A stretch of DNA of 64,000 bases from Ceratothoa steindachneri (GCA_963969495.1 OZ018327.1:39325724-39389723); one strand, 5' to 3'; positions 34,031 to 46,589 are shown, counted from the stretch's first letter. Notes: a model not told the origin generated them from the letters alone. A program made the numbers and translations.

Positions 34031-34300
34031 CATACCCATTTAGCGTCTCTTATTTTCACTAAGTTTGCTTTCACCTTCGCTTCTTCTCTTATTTACATAA
34101 ATTATCTCTCCCGGATGGAAATGACGGTGCATGGCGAAACTCGCCCAATTTGAGCAAAGTTCAAAAGTTACCAATTTTGTTGCCGATGAATAAATCCGAG
34201 CGAATCTTAAAGACATGCGAGGCCCCAGAATTACATTCGGCTTAAATGTGGCCTCAGTCCATTTCACCTGCACACATATGTATGTGCACAGACGCTGTTA
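34031..34300. other. Non-repetitive spacer
   Basis: Balanced composition, no repeats. A 77-codon reverse frame (34040-34273) has no homology. It could be conserved non-coding DNA, but there is no direct evidence. Confidence 0.3.
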
Positions 34301-34850
34301 TTAACAATAATGTTGTGTTTACACTCTGCAAATCTGTATTTTACCCTTAAAGGTATTTGATATATTTATATGGGTATTTTGGCGTCTGCAGGTGTGTAGT
34401 TTAGCCTTAGAAGCGTGTAACTACGCATACAAATGTGTACTTTGCGTATAATGATGTTTATTTAATTTATACAGGGGGATATTTACTCATAAAACTTTGT
34501 TTTTACTCATATAGGAGTGTAGCTTGCCAGGACAGACTTGTATTTTCCCAAACTAGTCTTGTTTGGTGTCCATATACGCATGTATTTGGACATAAGGACA
34601 TATATTTACCATATAAGGATATATTTCGTTAAAATCAGACATATGCCAAGGTATATTGTATATGTATATATACGTCTATTTTTCCCATAAAGGTTTGTCC
34701 GATTTTGTATAAAAGTGGATAGAGATCATTGTGATATTTTAAGAGCAGATGAAATTAGAAATGTTTACAGGTTGTATATGTATAGATAGGTCTAATTCAC
34801 CTAAACAGGCGTGTTTGTATAGTAAAAGGGAGTAAATAATTTAATAAATG
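34300..34850. repeat. Diverged minisatellite (GTGTATTTTRCCCATAAAGG)
   Basis: About eighteen loose units of ~30 bp, each with a TGTRTTT word followed by ACYCATAAARG. Related in wording to the arrays at 35545-35875 and 36010-36330. Confidence 0.65.
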
Positions 34851-35230
34851 ACAGAGCTTACGGATACAAAAGTCTGGAACGGTGAGATCTAGGCTGGTAT
34901 CGAAGAAATAGTTCTTCTTTTCAGGTGAGTAACTGTCTTGAAGAGATTTAAGTAGAAGATCCAATTGACTAATCTGCCAAACGTATACCAGTGATTAATT
35001 TATTTTAGGGGGGGAGGTTGCTTGGAGGAGAACGATAGATGGATGTGGTGGGAAGTGCTCAGAGAAGTGATGGAGAATTTGTTATCAGAGAATGGAGCTT
35101 AGGCGGGGCAAATTAGTGCCCCCGGGGATATAAGAGAACGAAGGGCGGCTAGATTTGGGAACTGAGCCTTAGTCATAGATTTAAACTTAGGAGCATCCTT
35201 GAGGCGAAACAATCTTGGGGCAATGTGAAG
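34851..35230. other. Non-coding stretch
   Basis: Nothing recognised. Confidence 0.4.
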
Positions 35231-35234
35231 TAGT

Positions 35235-35470
35235 TACTTTAGGATGACTGTGGGTTTATGTGTGACTTTAAATGTAACATCAGGTATGAATTTAAGTGCG
35301 ACCTTCAATGCAACCACGTATTACATAGAATTTGACTTTATGAGTAATTTTAAGTGACTTTCATTTTGAATAAGTATGAGTTTGAGTGTGATTTCGAGTA
35401 TGAAAGAAGGGTGCCATTTTAGGTGTAGCCATGAGCGTGTGACTTTAAATGTAACTTTAAGTTCGTATAT
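35235..35470. repeat. Diverged tandem (GTGACTTTAAATGTAAC)
   Basis: Loose units with GACTTTAAATGTAAC, TATGAATTTAAGTG and GAGTTTGAGTGTG words every 25-35 bp. Confidence 0.55.
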
Positions 35471-35544
35471 TCAAAGCATGTTCGCACACTAAAACTCATG
35501 TGTTTGTGTGTCTGTGTATATAAAACAATAGGTGATTAAATGTG

Positions 35545-35875
35545 GGTTTAAGCGTGTATTTTCGCAAAAAAATAAGGGTCTATTTTTGAACAAATAGGTG
35601 TGCATTTTGGCAAAAAAATAAGGGTCTATTTTTGAACAAATAAGCGTGCATTTTGGCAAAAAAATAAGCGTATTTTGGCAAAAAAAAGGCGTGTATTTTG
35701 GCACAAAAGGGTCTATTTTGGCAATAAAAAAAAAATAAGCGTGTATTTTAGCCAAAAATAAGCGTGTATTTTGGCAAAAAAAAACGTGTATTTTGGCAAA
35801 AAAATAATGGGGTATTTTGGCAAAAATAAGCCTGTATTTTGGCAAAATAAGCCTGTATTTTATCTTCACCTGTTT
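35545..35875. repeat. Minisatellite, ~24 bp unit (AATAAGCGTGTATTTTGGCA)
   Basis: About fourteen units of AATAAGCGTGTATTTTGGCA plus AAAA. The 151-codon reverse frame over it (35489-35944) is a repeat translation. Confidence 0.9.
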
Positions 35876-36009
35876 TACTAATAAAGACTTGTATTTACTG
35901 CATATGGGGGTGTATTTTCCACTTATATGCACTGAGGTATACATATTTGCATGTTTCTATGTTATCATATAAAGATTTATTTGTTTGTATGCGATTATTT
36001 AATGACTAA

Positions 36010-36330
36010 TTTGTCTTTATTTTTTTACATAGAACCCTTTGTATTTGTATGCTTCGTTTGTTTGTATGTTTTCACATAAAGTCTTGCATGTTTTTGTGTT
36101 ATCCCATAAAACCTTGTGTGTTTCTATTTTATCGGATAAAGTCGTGTGTGTTTCTATATTATCCCATATAGCTTTGATTGTTTCTCTATTATCACATAAA
36201 GCGTCGTATATGTTACTCCGCTATCGCAGAACGGCATATTTGTCTGCATGCTGATACATGGGTGTTTCTTCGTTATTACACAAAATATCACGTGTTTTGT
36301 GCTTGTATGCTATCATATGGATCGATTTGC
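36010..36330. repeat. Minisatellite, ~31 bp unit (TGTGTTTCTATTTTATCACA)
   Basis: Nine or ten units of TGTGTTTCTATNTTATCACA plus TAAAGC and a variable end. Confidence 0.8.
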
Positions 36331-36599
36331 GTTTGTTTGTGCTAAGAAGCATTTAAAATCTGTGTAGTTTTGTGTTATACAAAATATGCCTTAAGTGATC
36401 GATTGTAGCTACTGAAAATAAAAACAAAACTGCCGGAATCTGAATTATTAATGGTACTGGGAATATTTCATTAATAGAAGCATACAAACATTTTTTCCTG
36501 AAATTGCATCTGTAATTAAAAGTCTCGGCATTTGTGAATGACAAACATGTGTGAAGATTAATATCCGTCGCGTATGTGGATGAAATTATTGGGTTATGA

Positions 36600-37275
36600 A
36601 TGCAACCAATGGACTCTCTCAATACCATTAAAAGTATTTCTTAGTTGGTCAGCATTTTTCCATAATTGACGCTTCCTTTTTTCAAAAATGGCACTTATAC
36701 CCGAGTGCCTGAGTGCCATGTTTCATTCAGATGGAAATCTGATGAAAGTATCTCTGCCATCATTAAAATTATTTATTCTGTTGTCTGCATTTCCCTGCTA
36801 CTTTCTATACTTATTCCCAAATGGCACTCTTTACTTCAGTGCCAGATGGACAAATCTACGTTCCAATTATGTGAGGTCCTTTTTGGAAAGTATCTATAAT
36901 GGGTTTTACTAACGACTTTTAAAATATTTCATTTGTTTTAATTTTCGCCATCATTAACACGGCACTTTAAAATGGCACTCACTCATTACCAGTGCCACGT
37001 TCCATTTATATGTGACAGTTCTAAAAATCCTTCATGCGTTTTTATAACACCACTAAAAGTATTTCAGTTTCTCTGAATTTTCCCATTAATGGCAATGGTT
37101 TTTGTCGGTGTCACTTACACATTTGTGTAAGTTCTATATTCTATTTGGATGTACACTGTCCTCAAAGATTCATTCATGGGTCTTTTTCGTTTCGCTGTAA
37201 TTCCTAGTCATTTGCCCTATTTTGATGAGTGTCGAGTGCCTACGCTGCGTTCCATTTAGATGTGGCACTAATCAG
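36600..37275. repeat. Tandem repeat, ~135-150 bp unit
   Basis: Four to five copies share AATGGCACT...CAGTGCCA, GTTCCATTTAGATGTG and CATTAAAAGTATTTC in order. The last word starts near 36626, 36761, 36913 and 37051. The paired AATGGCACT/AGTGCCA words form a small inverted repeat within each unit. Confidence 0.75.
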
Positions 37276-40140
37276 CAATCAGTCGAGACCTTTTCACCGA
37301 GGCTGAAATAAATCCGTGAATTAATCACTGTCTCTGTCACACATGGACTACGAACTCAAAGCATGAGTGTGGCCATAACTACCCCCAAAGGGGCACGAAA
37401 ATTCGGGTATGCTAATAATTATGGAACGGAAAGTGGACGCTCTTATTCCTGAGTACTATTTATTGATAGGAATTAGAGGAGAGGAAAGCGATAAAATGGG
37501 AAAGGGGCGGGGTGGAGGAAGAACAGAGGGAGCGAGAGGAGAGAATAAATGATTGAACGAATCATTAATCTGGATTCTTCGGGTGATGAGAAGTTGACGT
37601 ATTTGGAAAATTCCTCTTACTCCTTGAAAAGTCTTTCTCTCTCTCTTTCTATCTATCTATCTCTCTATTCCTCTATCCCTCTCTCTATCTCTCTCTATCT
37701 ATCTATCTTTCTCTCTCTCTCTGCCTCACTCTCTATCTTCTTCTCCCTCTTCCACTCAGTCTTCAATTGTTCTTAACTATATCGACCTACCTAATACTTT
37801 GTAATGGTTCGAACACATCTCTAAACGTCTCTCTATGCTTGTGCCCTCCCTCTCTCTCCAAAATACGGGGTCGACCCCCCCCCCCCCAAGCGGCACCGGA
37901 GTTGCAACATGGTTTGGCTTTTAGAATCAATGGGTGCCATTTTTGAGAACCGTAATGGGTTCAAGGATTAGCGGGGCGGTTGTGGCATTGACTGGCTCTC
38001 CTTGGCCCTTCCTTATGGCACTTTTCGGAACCATTAATCGATATTTAGACTCATGCCTCGCTATTTTAACTCCGACGGCCTTTGTTATGCATATTTGCCA
38101 TAAACAAGCGCACACCAGTGACTGTACGTTAAACTAATCGCACACAGTCCTGTCAAACTGGCAAAATATTCGGTTTGGGGGGTGCATCGCCCTTGTAAAA
38201 AGGGAGCCCGGAACAAGAATGTTTCATAAGAGACCTTCTCCTCACCGATGCTGAAATGGGGGGAGGGAGAAGGGCTTCCTAAAGCTTTAATATTCCTTCT
38301 CCCTTAATTGAGGATCGAAAACGAAAGCTATTTTGGGACTCGCGCTTTTCCTCTACGAATTTCAGCGTGTTGCAAAAAATAAAAGATAACTTACAATAAA
38401 GGGAAGATATTTATATACTCACCAATTTCCTGAATTAAACTTTTAAAAAAAGAAAGTATAAATTAATATTTGGGAGAGACGTGTTCGCTGAGAGAAGTAC
38501 CAGATATTTCGCAACTCTTTTGTTAGGACTTCAATACAACCAGAAAGAGCCACAGAAAGCTGACGAATAAAACAAATGGCGCTTTGTCAAGCTTTGCAAA
38601 TACAAAACTCGGCTTTTAATATCTATTAGAAGCACATACATAGATACCCACACGTATATATATATACATATGTAGCCTTTACTCATATATATAGGTAATT
38701 TAATAATGTGTAAAAGAAAGGAGTGTTATGGTTGTATTAAGTGAATGAATTAATCGTTGAGAAACGCCATAGCCTGGCGAACATGTCCATTGGGAAGAAG
38801 GAGAAATTTTGAGTAAATTTAAGCATCGTGGAAGCTATTAAGGCGAAGTTGGAAGTCAGTGGAAGAACGGCGCGGCAGCGAGTTCTTTTGGCGCTTCCAA
38901 CCACACTGTCATCTTCGCGAATGAACACAGGTCAACCTGCACGGAATGCAAAATACCAAGTCCTTTCCTCTTCCCCCAGGGCCCCATTCTCTCTGGGGAC
39001 GTCGCCCCTTCCAAGTGTGGCCTGCCTCCACTTTCCTTCCATGACTGAGCTCGGTAAAGGAGGCAAGGAGCTCGTAAGGAAAGGTCGTTCGGCCGAGAAG
39101 GTTGTCTTTCGCGATAGGATTACCGCGCATTACCAAAAGGACTGGCATCATAGACTATCCCGACAACCGTATAAACTCAGACCACAGAGGCTTTATTTGT
39201 TTGTGTGTGGATTTCATTGAATTTTATATTTTTCGTTTTGTGGGGGTCCTTAAGAAAGAGGGAGCTACGAATGTCTTTCAGAGAAACGAAGGCGCTCTTT
39301 CTTTTTTTACGAGTTTGTGAAAGGCTTTGAAATGAGGAAACTTCTCCCTCCCTGAACATTGTACGTGTACGCGCTCGCACACGTCTTAAGACGTCCACAC
39401 CCATTCCGATACACATGCACACGTTATTTCAGACACTTAATTTTTTAACAGACCACATCAGTTGATTAGTGATGAATATATTATAGCGAGCATTATTTAC
39501 CATCCATTTTCAATGGTGAACAAGGTACTCCCGCCCGGAAAATGAAATTAACTCAAAAATAAGAATGACAATCATTGTCGAACTCATGGAGCCAGTTCGA
39601 AATTGGGTAAAGGGGCAGAAAGAGAGGGATTTTGACAACAGCCAGCGAGCAAGGTACCCTATATGGCCTAAGGGACAGCCATTTTCGACAAGCTGAGGAA
39701 CGGAAAAGTGTAGGGAATGTTGTGTTATATTTAATTTCTAATCGGTTTCCATTCCTATTTACATATTCACATCCTTATGTATTCAACTACACATGGTAGA
39801 TGCGTAGTCACTAAGAATATTCTTGTCTTTCTCAAAACCTTTATTTATTTTACAGTTTCTTTTGTCATCCTTACCTACATTATCAAACTAGTAGCTAAAA
39901 AATGCAAGGTACCGATCCCCATCTTATTGGACGATGAGAATGTTAATATACACGGGACCAATAAACCTGACAATATAGTTCATCAATTTAACTTTTCCGT
40001 GCTAATTTGCGTACAAAGAATGGATGTGTGTACTTTCCGTTTTCATCCTCTACATCCTTACAGGCACAGTTTCATTTGGGCGGTAGTGTTTGGAGGTGCG
40101 AACAAAAGAGTTAAATTGATGAAATATGTTATCAAGGCTT
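37276..40140. other. Non-coding stretch
   Basis: A CTCTCTAT-type run lies at 37630-37745 and a poly-C run at 37876-37888. Open frames of up to 130 codons (38828-39220 plus; 39777-40154 plus) have no recognised domain and lack coding context. Their status is unknown. Confidence 0.4.
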
Positions 40141-40144
40141 ATGT

Positions 40145-40215
40145 GTCCTGTTAGCTCAGGGATAGAGCACTGGTGTAGATAACCAGAGGTCTGAGGTTCG
40201 AGTCCTTGCCGGGCG
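40145..40215 (+). tRNA. tRNA-like sequence (AGA anticodon position), possible SINE head or pseudo-tRNA
   Basis: This folds as a cloverleaf: a GTCCTGT acceptor arm pairing imperfectly with GCCGGGC, a D arm GCTC/GAGC, an anticodon arm CTGGT/ACCAG with a seven-base loop GTAGATA, and a T arm around GTTCGAGTCC. The anticodon position reads AGA (Ser), yet the long variable arm of tRNA-Ser is missing. It is therefore more likely a tRNA-derived repeat or pseudogene than a working tRNA. No CCA is encoded, as normal for eukaryotes. Confidence 0.4.
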
Positions 40216-40425
40216 ATGTGTTTTTTCTCTCTTCGCTTTTCTCATGGTCACTTCCAGCATGATATCTCTTCTCTATCGGTCAGTTTTGGTTGGCGTGCAA
40301 ACTAGCAAGCATCTACTACGTTCAGGCTGCCTGATAAAGGGGTGTGTGCAAAAAGGTTAGACAGAAACAGGAGAACGGAGATCTTACAGGAGAAGACCTC
40401 AAAAAAGCAGCCACCAGAAAAAAAC

Positions 40426-40493
40426 CCATTGGACTCGAACTTCAGACTTCTGGTTATCTAGACCAGTGCTCTATCACTGAGCTAACAGGACCA
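40426..40493 (-). pseudogene. Second tRNA-like core, inverted
   Basis: The reverse complement reads GTCCTGTTAGCTCAGTGATA then CTGGTCTAGATAACCAGAAG. It is nearly identical to the copy at 40145-40215 over ~66 bases. The acceptor and T arms pair poorly. The flanks of the two copies are unrelated, so only the tRNA-like part is shared. Confidence 0.55.
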
Positions 40494-40626
40494 AGACTTA
40501 GCGTGATCTATATTTTCCCAAGTAAACTTATTCCGTTCCAATCTCCAAGGATCACGTCCACCAGAATCTGTGTTGTGTAAAACGGTAAATATTGGAGTGA
40601 AATGCGAACGCCTTCTTTCTTTTGTA

Positions 40627-40628
<2 letters not shown>

Positions 40629-40675
<47 letters not shown>
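40629..40675. repeat. (TA)n microsatellite
   Basis: A perfect AT run of about 47 bp. Confidence 0.97.
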
Positions 40676-40676
<1 letters not shown>

Positions 40677-42450
40677 GACCTTCGAATCGGTTGTATGTGA
40701 TGGCAACGAACTGAAAGTTTAAAAAAAAGGAGAGATTGAGATAATTAAGAATAATTTAGTTATTGGTTTTTCGTTTTGTTACTTTGTGATAAGTTAAAAG
40801 TTAGAAGTTGCCTTAATTGAATTAGATAATTAATAGACCGGATCCTAAAAGTGAGAAATTCTTTTCTCTTGGGAAAATTATTATTATTATTTCATTAAAA
40901 CTATGAAGCTAGAGTAACGAGGGCACAGCAACCATCATGTTAGGAAAGATCTGTAAAAAAGTGAAGATGGAGGAAGTTTAAATGTGTATAAGATCTATAG
41001 CTCCAGATGGACGTGGTAGAGTTGTGACTCCGAGGACTACTTTATGGAGGTTACTTACCAGATATTTTTGTGGTGTAAACCTTTACTCCGTGTTTGTGTA
41101 CACAAATTCGTGTGTATTTTTGCTTTGAAGGAGTGGGGGGTCGGAGGTGATTTACGGGGTGCCATTAAAGGTAAAGTTTGCTCTTGTACACATGTAATGT
41201 CATCCTCAAGGAGGATAATTATCGACTGTATCAACTAAACAACTGTAGTATCTAGAGGGTTTGTTTAAACTACGCTATTCGTGGCGCAGTGGATTCGAGA
41301 GTTGCGCCCCCCCCTCGATCTCTAACACCTTGTGTACGGTCTCTTCAAGTTTTTCGAACCATCTTCCACATCTTCCACTTCTCACTTTATCCCTTTTTTA
41401 CTTCCCGTTTAAAATCTATCAATACTTCATTTATGCTGAAATTTTGTTAGCGACATTTATTAAACCCTCACGTCGCCCATTTTCCGCAAAGGGGCCCTAG
41501 CCCCATTCAGCGTATAGGAGGAATCACCTCCTAAATCTGACAATGGAATTTAAATTCGTCTTGAGGAGGTCGCTTCCGTCTCGAAACGCCCTCCAACGAC
41601 TTTGCTCTCGTTCGATGAGGTCGGCGCCAGGAATAAAAGTCTTACGACTCTTCAGAATTAATTACAGAGCTCCCTTCATTGATGAGAAGACAAACAGTGT
41701 TGGGGGGTAAATGTGAGGTTGAAGTTTATCGGTAGATGGGCCCATATAATATAATAGGGGCATGAAAGACCTTTCTTACTGATTGACTTCACTCACGCCC
41801 CCCACCTAATGGGGTACACCAAAAAACATCAATAGGGATAGTGGACATTGTATTGACAGATATTATTTCGATAAATTCTGCTGCGTTATGGTTGGAAGTG
41901 TTGTAACCCTGGCTTAGAGGGATACAGGCTTAAGACCTTTTGAGTTACTACTTTGGGGTTCCTACCTAGAGGTAGAGAAGGGTTGGTAATAATTATAAGA
42001 AGTTTACACGGTCATAACTAGGTTTTAGGATGTCGCGTCCGAGGAGGAATCAATTCAGACAGAGCTCTGCTATCAAATGGATGACTCTACTCTCATAAAG
42101 TTCGTAATTCTGAACTTACACGTGTTTATTGGTATGAACTACTCTTCCATCGCTTCAGAATACGTTTTTTTCATAGAGTACGTGTCAAAAGTATTTATCA
42201 CCCGCCATCATTGTTCCAAACGTGCTAAAAACATGTTCCTCGCCTCTCCCAGCTGAAGAAGTGATGCCGACCATAACATAGAATCGAATCCAACCCAAAA
42301 CTCCCCTAACCCGACAACTCCACTCCTCCTCCCATACACTTCTTAACATCCTACCCCTCTTTATAAACCCTACTTAGGTGTGGGGATATGCATTAGGACT
42401 CTTTGTTTTTCTCTTTCCAATTTGATTTTCACGTCAATTCTCCATCGCTT
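40676..42450. other. Non-coding stretch
   Basis: A copy of the dispersed motif ACGAGGGCAC...GGAAAGATCTGTAAAAA...GATGGAGGAAGT lies at 40917-40977. No gene recognised. Confidence 0.4.
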
Positions 42451-42459
42451 TTTTGCCCG

Positions 42460-42560
42460 TTATAAACGGCCGATGACCTTAAGGTGAATAAAGGTCATTA
42501 TTGACGCAATAATCATAAAAAATGACCCTTAAGAAACGCTCGCATAAATATCGAAATTTA
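42460..42560. promoter_or_regulatory. Candidate regulatory element with nuclear-receptor-like half-sites
   Basis: TGACCTTAAGGTGAATAAA and AAGGTCATTATTGACG stand side by side, giving three AGGTCA-like half-sites in ~30 bp, followed by CAATAATCATAAAA (Hox-like). Function is inferred from motif resemblance only. Confidence 0.25.
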
Positions 42561-42779
42561 ATTCACGACTCTCCGATCGGTCCGGGGGATTTTTGCGGAA
42601 CCCTGTTGCAATTGATGTTGCTTCTTCCACTCCAGCGGCCACTACTGCCATCGTTAACCCTCCACTACACCACTCCCTTACTCCTTCTCACTCCGAGTCT
42701 GGGTGGAAGAAAGGTCAGATTTTATGGAAATGTCTCGGAATAAACAGTTATTTCAGGCTGAAACGAGATGAAACTTAGT

Positions 42780-43200
42780 GTATGGCTGGATGTGTAGGAG
42801 TGTGTGTACGTTTATTTCTTTTGTATATGAATGTGTTTGTGGATGCGCATATGTGTAAATGAGTATGTTTTATGTATGTATTTATGGATGTGTAGGAGTC
42901 TGTGTGTGTGTGGTCGATAAATGTTTAGAATGTGTCTATTTGAGTGCGTCCGTGGATGTGTATATGAATATGTAAATTTATAATAGGTAAATATGCGATT
43001 TTGTTTCTGTGTATGTTGTGTGTATTTGCACACGTGTATGAGTGTGTATTTTTGTATGCATTTAATTATGTGAGTAATAGTGTATTTGCATGGATGTATC
43101 TTTCTTTCTATCCCAATCATGAATGTGCATATGTGTATGCTTATTTATGAATGTATATGTTGGTGTATATTTGATGTATATATAAATGCATGTGTGTTTT
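42780..43200. repeat. Diverged GT-rich array (GGATGTGTATATGTGTATGA)
   Basis: Loose ~30-bp units with TGGATGTG, TATGTATTTATG and GAGTGTGT words. Reverse-strand frames are His/Thr-rich artefacts. Confidence 0.65.
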
Positions 43201-43379
43201 TATATCCATAACGGCATATGAACGTGAATATTTAGTATGCCTATGGGGGAAGTTAAGCCACTTTGGATCTGTTTTCTCACCGGATGGGTGACTGTAAAAG
43301 AGCGACTCTTCCCGGTCTCGCGTTCAACGTTCACAATGAGAAAAGTCTCGATCGGTGCGAATCGGGGCTTAAAAAAAAG

Positions 43380-44150
43380 ACCGTTCAAAAACTGTAGCGA
43401 AAAAACGTACCTAAACTGTACCCGAACCCTACTTAAAAAACGCCCCTAAAACATCTCTAAAAACCCGCCCTGAAATCCGTACCTAAAAAACCTCCTTGAA
43501 CATTGCACCTAAAAAAACACTCTTACAGGGTGTCTACTGGCCATTGAAATATTTGAAGTCCTTGAGAAGCCCTTGAATTTATTTTTCGCCCTTGAAATCC
43601 TTGAAAACTTCTTAAATTTGATGAAAAAGGTAGATCATCCTTGAATTTAAGAAAAATAAATCATTAAGTGATTGTTCAAATGATTTTTCAAATTCACTAT
43701 TTATATACTATATAATGTCTATTAAGAAAATAGTAATATCTAAGTTAATCTACTCACTAATGTGAGTGAACATATGTATGCTTTGGATGGTTTGTATTTT
43801 ATGATTGATGCTCGCTATACTTCTGTGACTGTCGCTTGGATGCCTGGTTCTTGTTGGGTTTTTTTACTGGTGAGTTGATTTTGGTTATGCTTTGCTTATA
43901 ACCCATTTTTCCCTTAAATACCTCACCTTCATCAATGTCCCATAATGTTTATTCCACTTTTTTAATTTAAAGAAAAAAACAATGGCTAAAACCCGTCCTT
44001 GATTATTTTTTTCAAAATCACCAAACAAGTAGACTCTCTGTCTTAAAACCACACCTAAAAAACGCCCCTGAAAACTGCACCTAAAACGTCCGTAAAAAGT
44101 CGTAGCTAGAAAACTTCCTAAACCATAGGTCAAAAGCGTTAACCCCCTTA
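43380..44150. repeat. Minisatellite (CACCTAAAAAACGCCCCTGA), split by a MITE
   Basis: Units of about 20-24 bp (GTACCTAAAAAACGCCCCT, CTGCACCTAAAA) occupy 43380-43525 and resume at 44041-44150. The MITE at 43526-44040 lies between the two halves. Confidence 0.75.
43526..44040. mobile_element. 515-bp non-autonomous DNA transposon with TIRs and 5-bp target duplication
   Basis: The left end is CAGGGTGTCTACTGG. The reverse complement of the right end is CAGAGAGTCTACTTG. TCTTA stands immediately outside both ends (43521-43525 and 44041-44045), so the element is delimited to the base. The interior is rich in CCTTGAAATCCTTGAAA words and contains no transposase. The CAGGGT start is shared with the element at 17508. 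Confidence 0.8.
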
Positions 44151-46190
44151 GCGCACCTGCACCCCATCCCCTAAAAAAAACCCAACCGAAGGGGGAGGGA
44201 GATGTCGTCAAGGTAACACCAATTGAGCAAAGAATAGCACAGACTGAGCAAATCTGAGTGAGATTACTACGCGTCTTTTGAAGACTCCGGGAGAGTCGTT
44301 CTCCCTCCGGTCATTATTGACACATATTTCTATCATTCACAAATTTGAACTTCACCTAACTTCACCACTTGATATAAGGACTTTTATTAATGACCTTTGG
44401 TGATGATCACGTTGGGTTTTAATATTTATATAAATATAAAGTTCATTCCCTAGATTGGTAGCGCAACTGTCTTTCTTTTTTTAAAGTGCTCAGAATCGAC
44501 GTTTTATTTTACCCTATATCAAATTTTCATCAATTCGATAAGGCTCGTTTGGGTTGCTTTTCAACAACTATGTAGAAACTATTACCCCCTACCCTAACTC
44601 TTCTAATCGGGCGTGCCCCACTCTTCATGGCCTCAACACTTCCAATAACAAAATAAAAGAGAAAAATACGATTGGGAATTCAATTCCTGTAAATGCTACA
44701 TGTCAGCGCGCTATATCATCGAGCTGCCATTCTGCCATTCCCACTACCTCGCTCTTCAAAATAGAACTCGCTCTTCCCAAATCCTTCGTTCATGTTTGGG
44801 GTTTCTTTTTATGTTATTCACCCCCTCTCCTTGTCTCCTCTTCATTTTTGAGTTCATTTTGTGGTAGGCCTTTATTTTAGATATGTGAAATACCAATATT
44901 TATATATGAAATATCTATGCTTATGGTTTTATTTTCCTTCCGGACAGGATCTGATTGGCGTGTTCATTTTGAAAGCGGGTGAGCGACATCTGCCAGCGAG
45001 GATGCTAAATAGCGATCAATCTAGACCGGATGCTCTCCGAACATCGACGCCACGGAAACCCCGCAATATGAGTATGACGTCACGCAGGCAGGTTCATTTC
45101 GCAATGATGTCATTCTGAGACATTATTAAGCTCCAAGTTTTCACCATTAAAACTTCATTGATGGGGGACAGGAGCAGTCCATTAAATACGCATTGGTTCT
45201 CATTTTTTTTAAGAAGAATGACAGACTTGGTAAGAAATAGGGAAATACCAGATATGGCTTAGTAAAATAGGCAAATTGCTCTGTCTAGCCATTGAGGTGA
45301 TTCTTCGAGATCACTTTTCCCTTTAAAAATGACAGCTGTTGATCAGTACATGAAAATAAAAAATAAAAAATTTGATTGAAGAATCTAAATAGTATTTAAA
45401 CATTAAAAAAAAATCATAGGATTTGGGAAGTAAAGAGGCATTTAAATTATAAAAAGTAAAAACCAACAAAGGTAAGTTTCAGAAAGTAATTAAAAAGAAA
45501 TCTACTCAAAATAGTGGTGAAGTTAGGGTAATATACATAACGAAACTAGACATTCCAAGAATACTATGAATCATTAAATCCCGCAATTCTCCTAAACCAA
45601 GGAATGATCTCACTGTGGGACGCAAATCAATTAATTTACTGGGATTTTAATAAGGGGGTTCCCGATCCCTAAGTTTGGGAACCTTCATTACACAGTCTGT
45701 TGACCAGAGTTTCGAACCAAAGGCTCAAGTGTATTCGAACCTGACACCACACTACCAATCCAGGGTTTTTTCCCATGGTGTTATTTAGGCAAATTTGACC
45801 TACAAAGGGGGAGGAAGGGTCACCCCTTGTAGTGTTAAAACCGGTACATGGAGAAGCAGCTGCCCCTTCCAGCACTAGTATCCTTGGCAATCTCAAACTA
45901 GATTTAGACTACCTGGGCTTTATTTCAACACATTCCTTATTTATTTTCTTGGCCGGCGGTTGAATATGGTAAACTAGTGGCCGACCAGTTTCGGTCCATT
46001 CATCCGTCGGGGCATGTAGGCGGGAATGGGGCAGCCCCTCCCTATTAGCTCCAGTTTGGGGGATGTGTTTTTAACATATCTGCATTCTATCCACCCTTTT
46101 CTCCTACCTCCTCCCCTCTTTCTTTTCCTTATCTATTCATTTACTCGCCTGTAAGGTAATGCCATGTGACATTTGGAGGATTGTGTCCCC
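44151..46190. other. Non-coding stretch
   Basis: AT-rich. Open frames (44554-44880, 44861-45118, 45669-45896) show no recognised family. Confidence 0.4.
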
Positions 46191-46192
46191 TA

Positions 46193-46345
46193 CCGACCCC
46201 ACCACCAGCAATTTGCCCTCCTGGCCCCACCACCTGCAATTTACCCTCCTGGCCCCACCGCCCGCAATTTCCCCTCCTGGCCCCACTGCCCGCAATTTGC
46301 CCTCCTGGCCCTACCACCCGCAATTTGCCCTTCCAGCCCTAATGT
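46193..46345. repeat. 28-bp GC-rich minisatellite (TGGCCCCACCACCCGCAATT)
   Basis: Five to six near-identical 28-bp units of TGGCCCCACCACCCGCAATT plus TGCCCTCC. Several overlapping open frames on both strands are repeat translations. Confidence 0.9.
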
Positions 46346-46589
46346 CTGCAAGGAGATATGCAAGTCTATATCCCCCTCGCCCATCTTCACCCCCACCCTC
46401 ACTTTCTTTACAGATCTCTCCGCAATGACTGCGTGATTCGGCATCGTTGCTATTGCACTTCAACTCTCAGGGGAGGGGGGGCTAATTTGTTTAATTGTTT
46501 GTGTGCGGAATTTAGTGAGTATTTTTGTTTATTTGGTTAATTCTTATCGTCGTGTTTGTACTTTGTTTCACTGTTTGTTGATAAAATTG

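Noticed and set aside
35489..35944. 151-codon open frame on the minus strand
   Set aside because: Translation of the 24-bp array AATAAGCGTGTATTTTGGCA; no domain.
39777..40154. 125-codon plus-strand frame with a hydrophobic segment
   Set aside because: No homology, no splice context and it runs into the tRNA-like sequence; probably chance.
46141..46444. Several overlapping Gly/Pro-rich frames on both strands
   Set aside because: All derive from the 28-bp GC-rich minisatellite.
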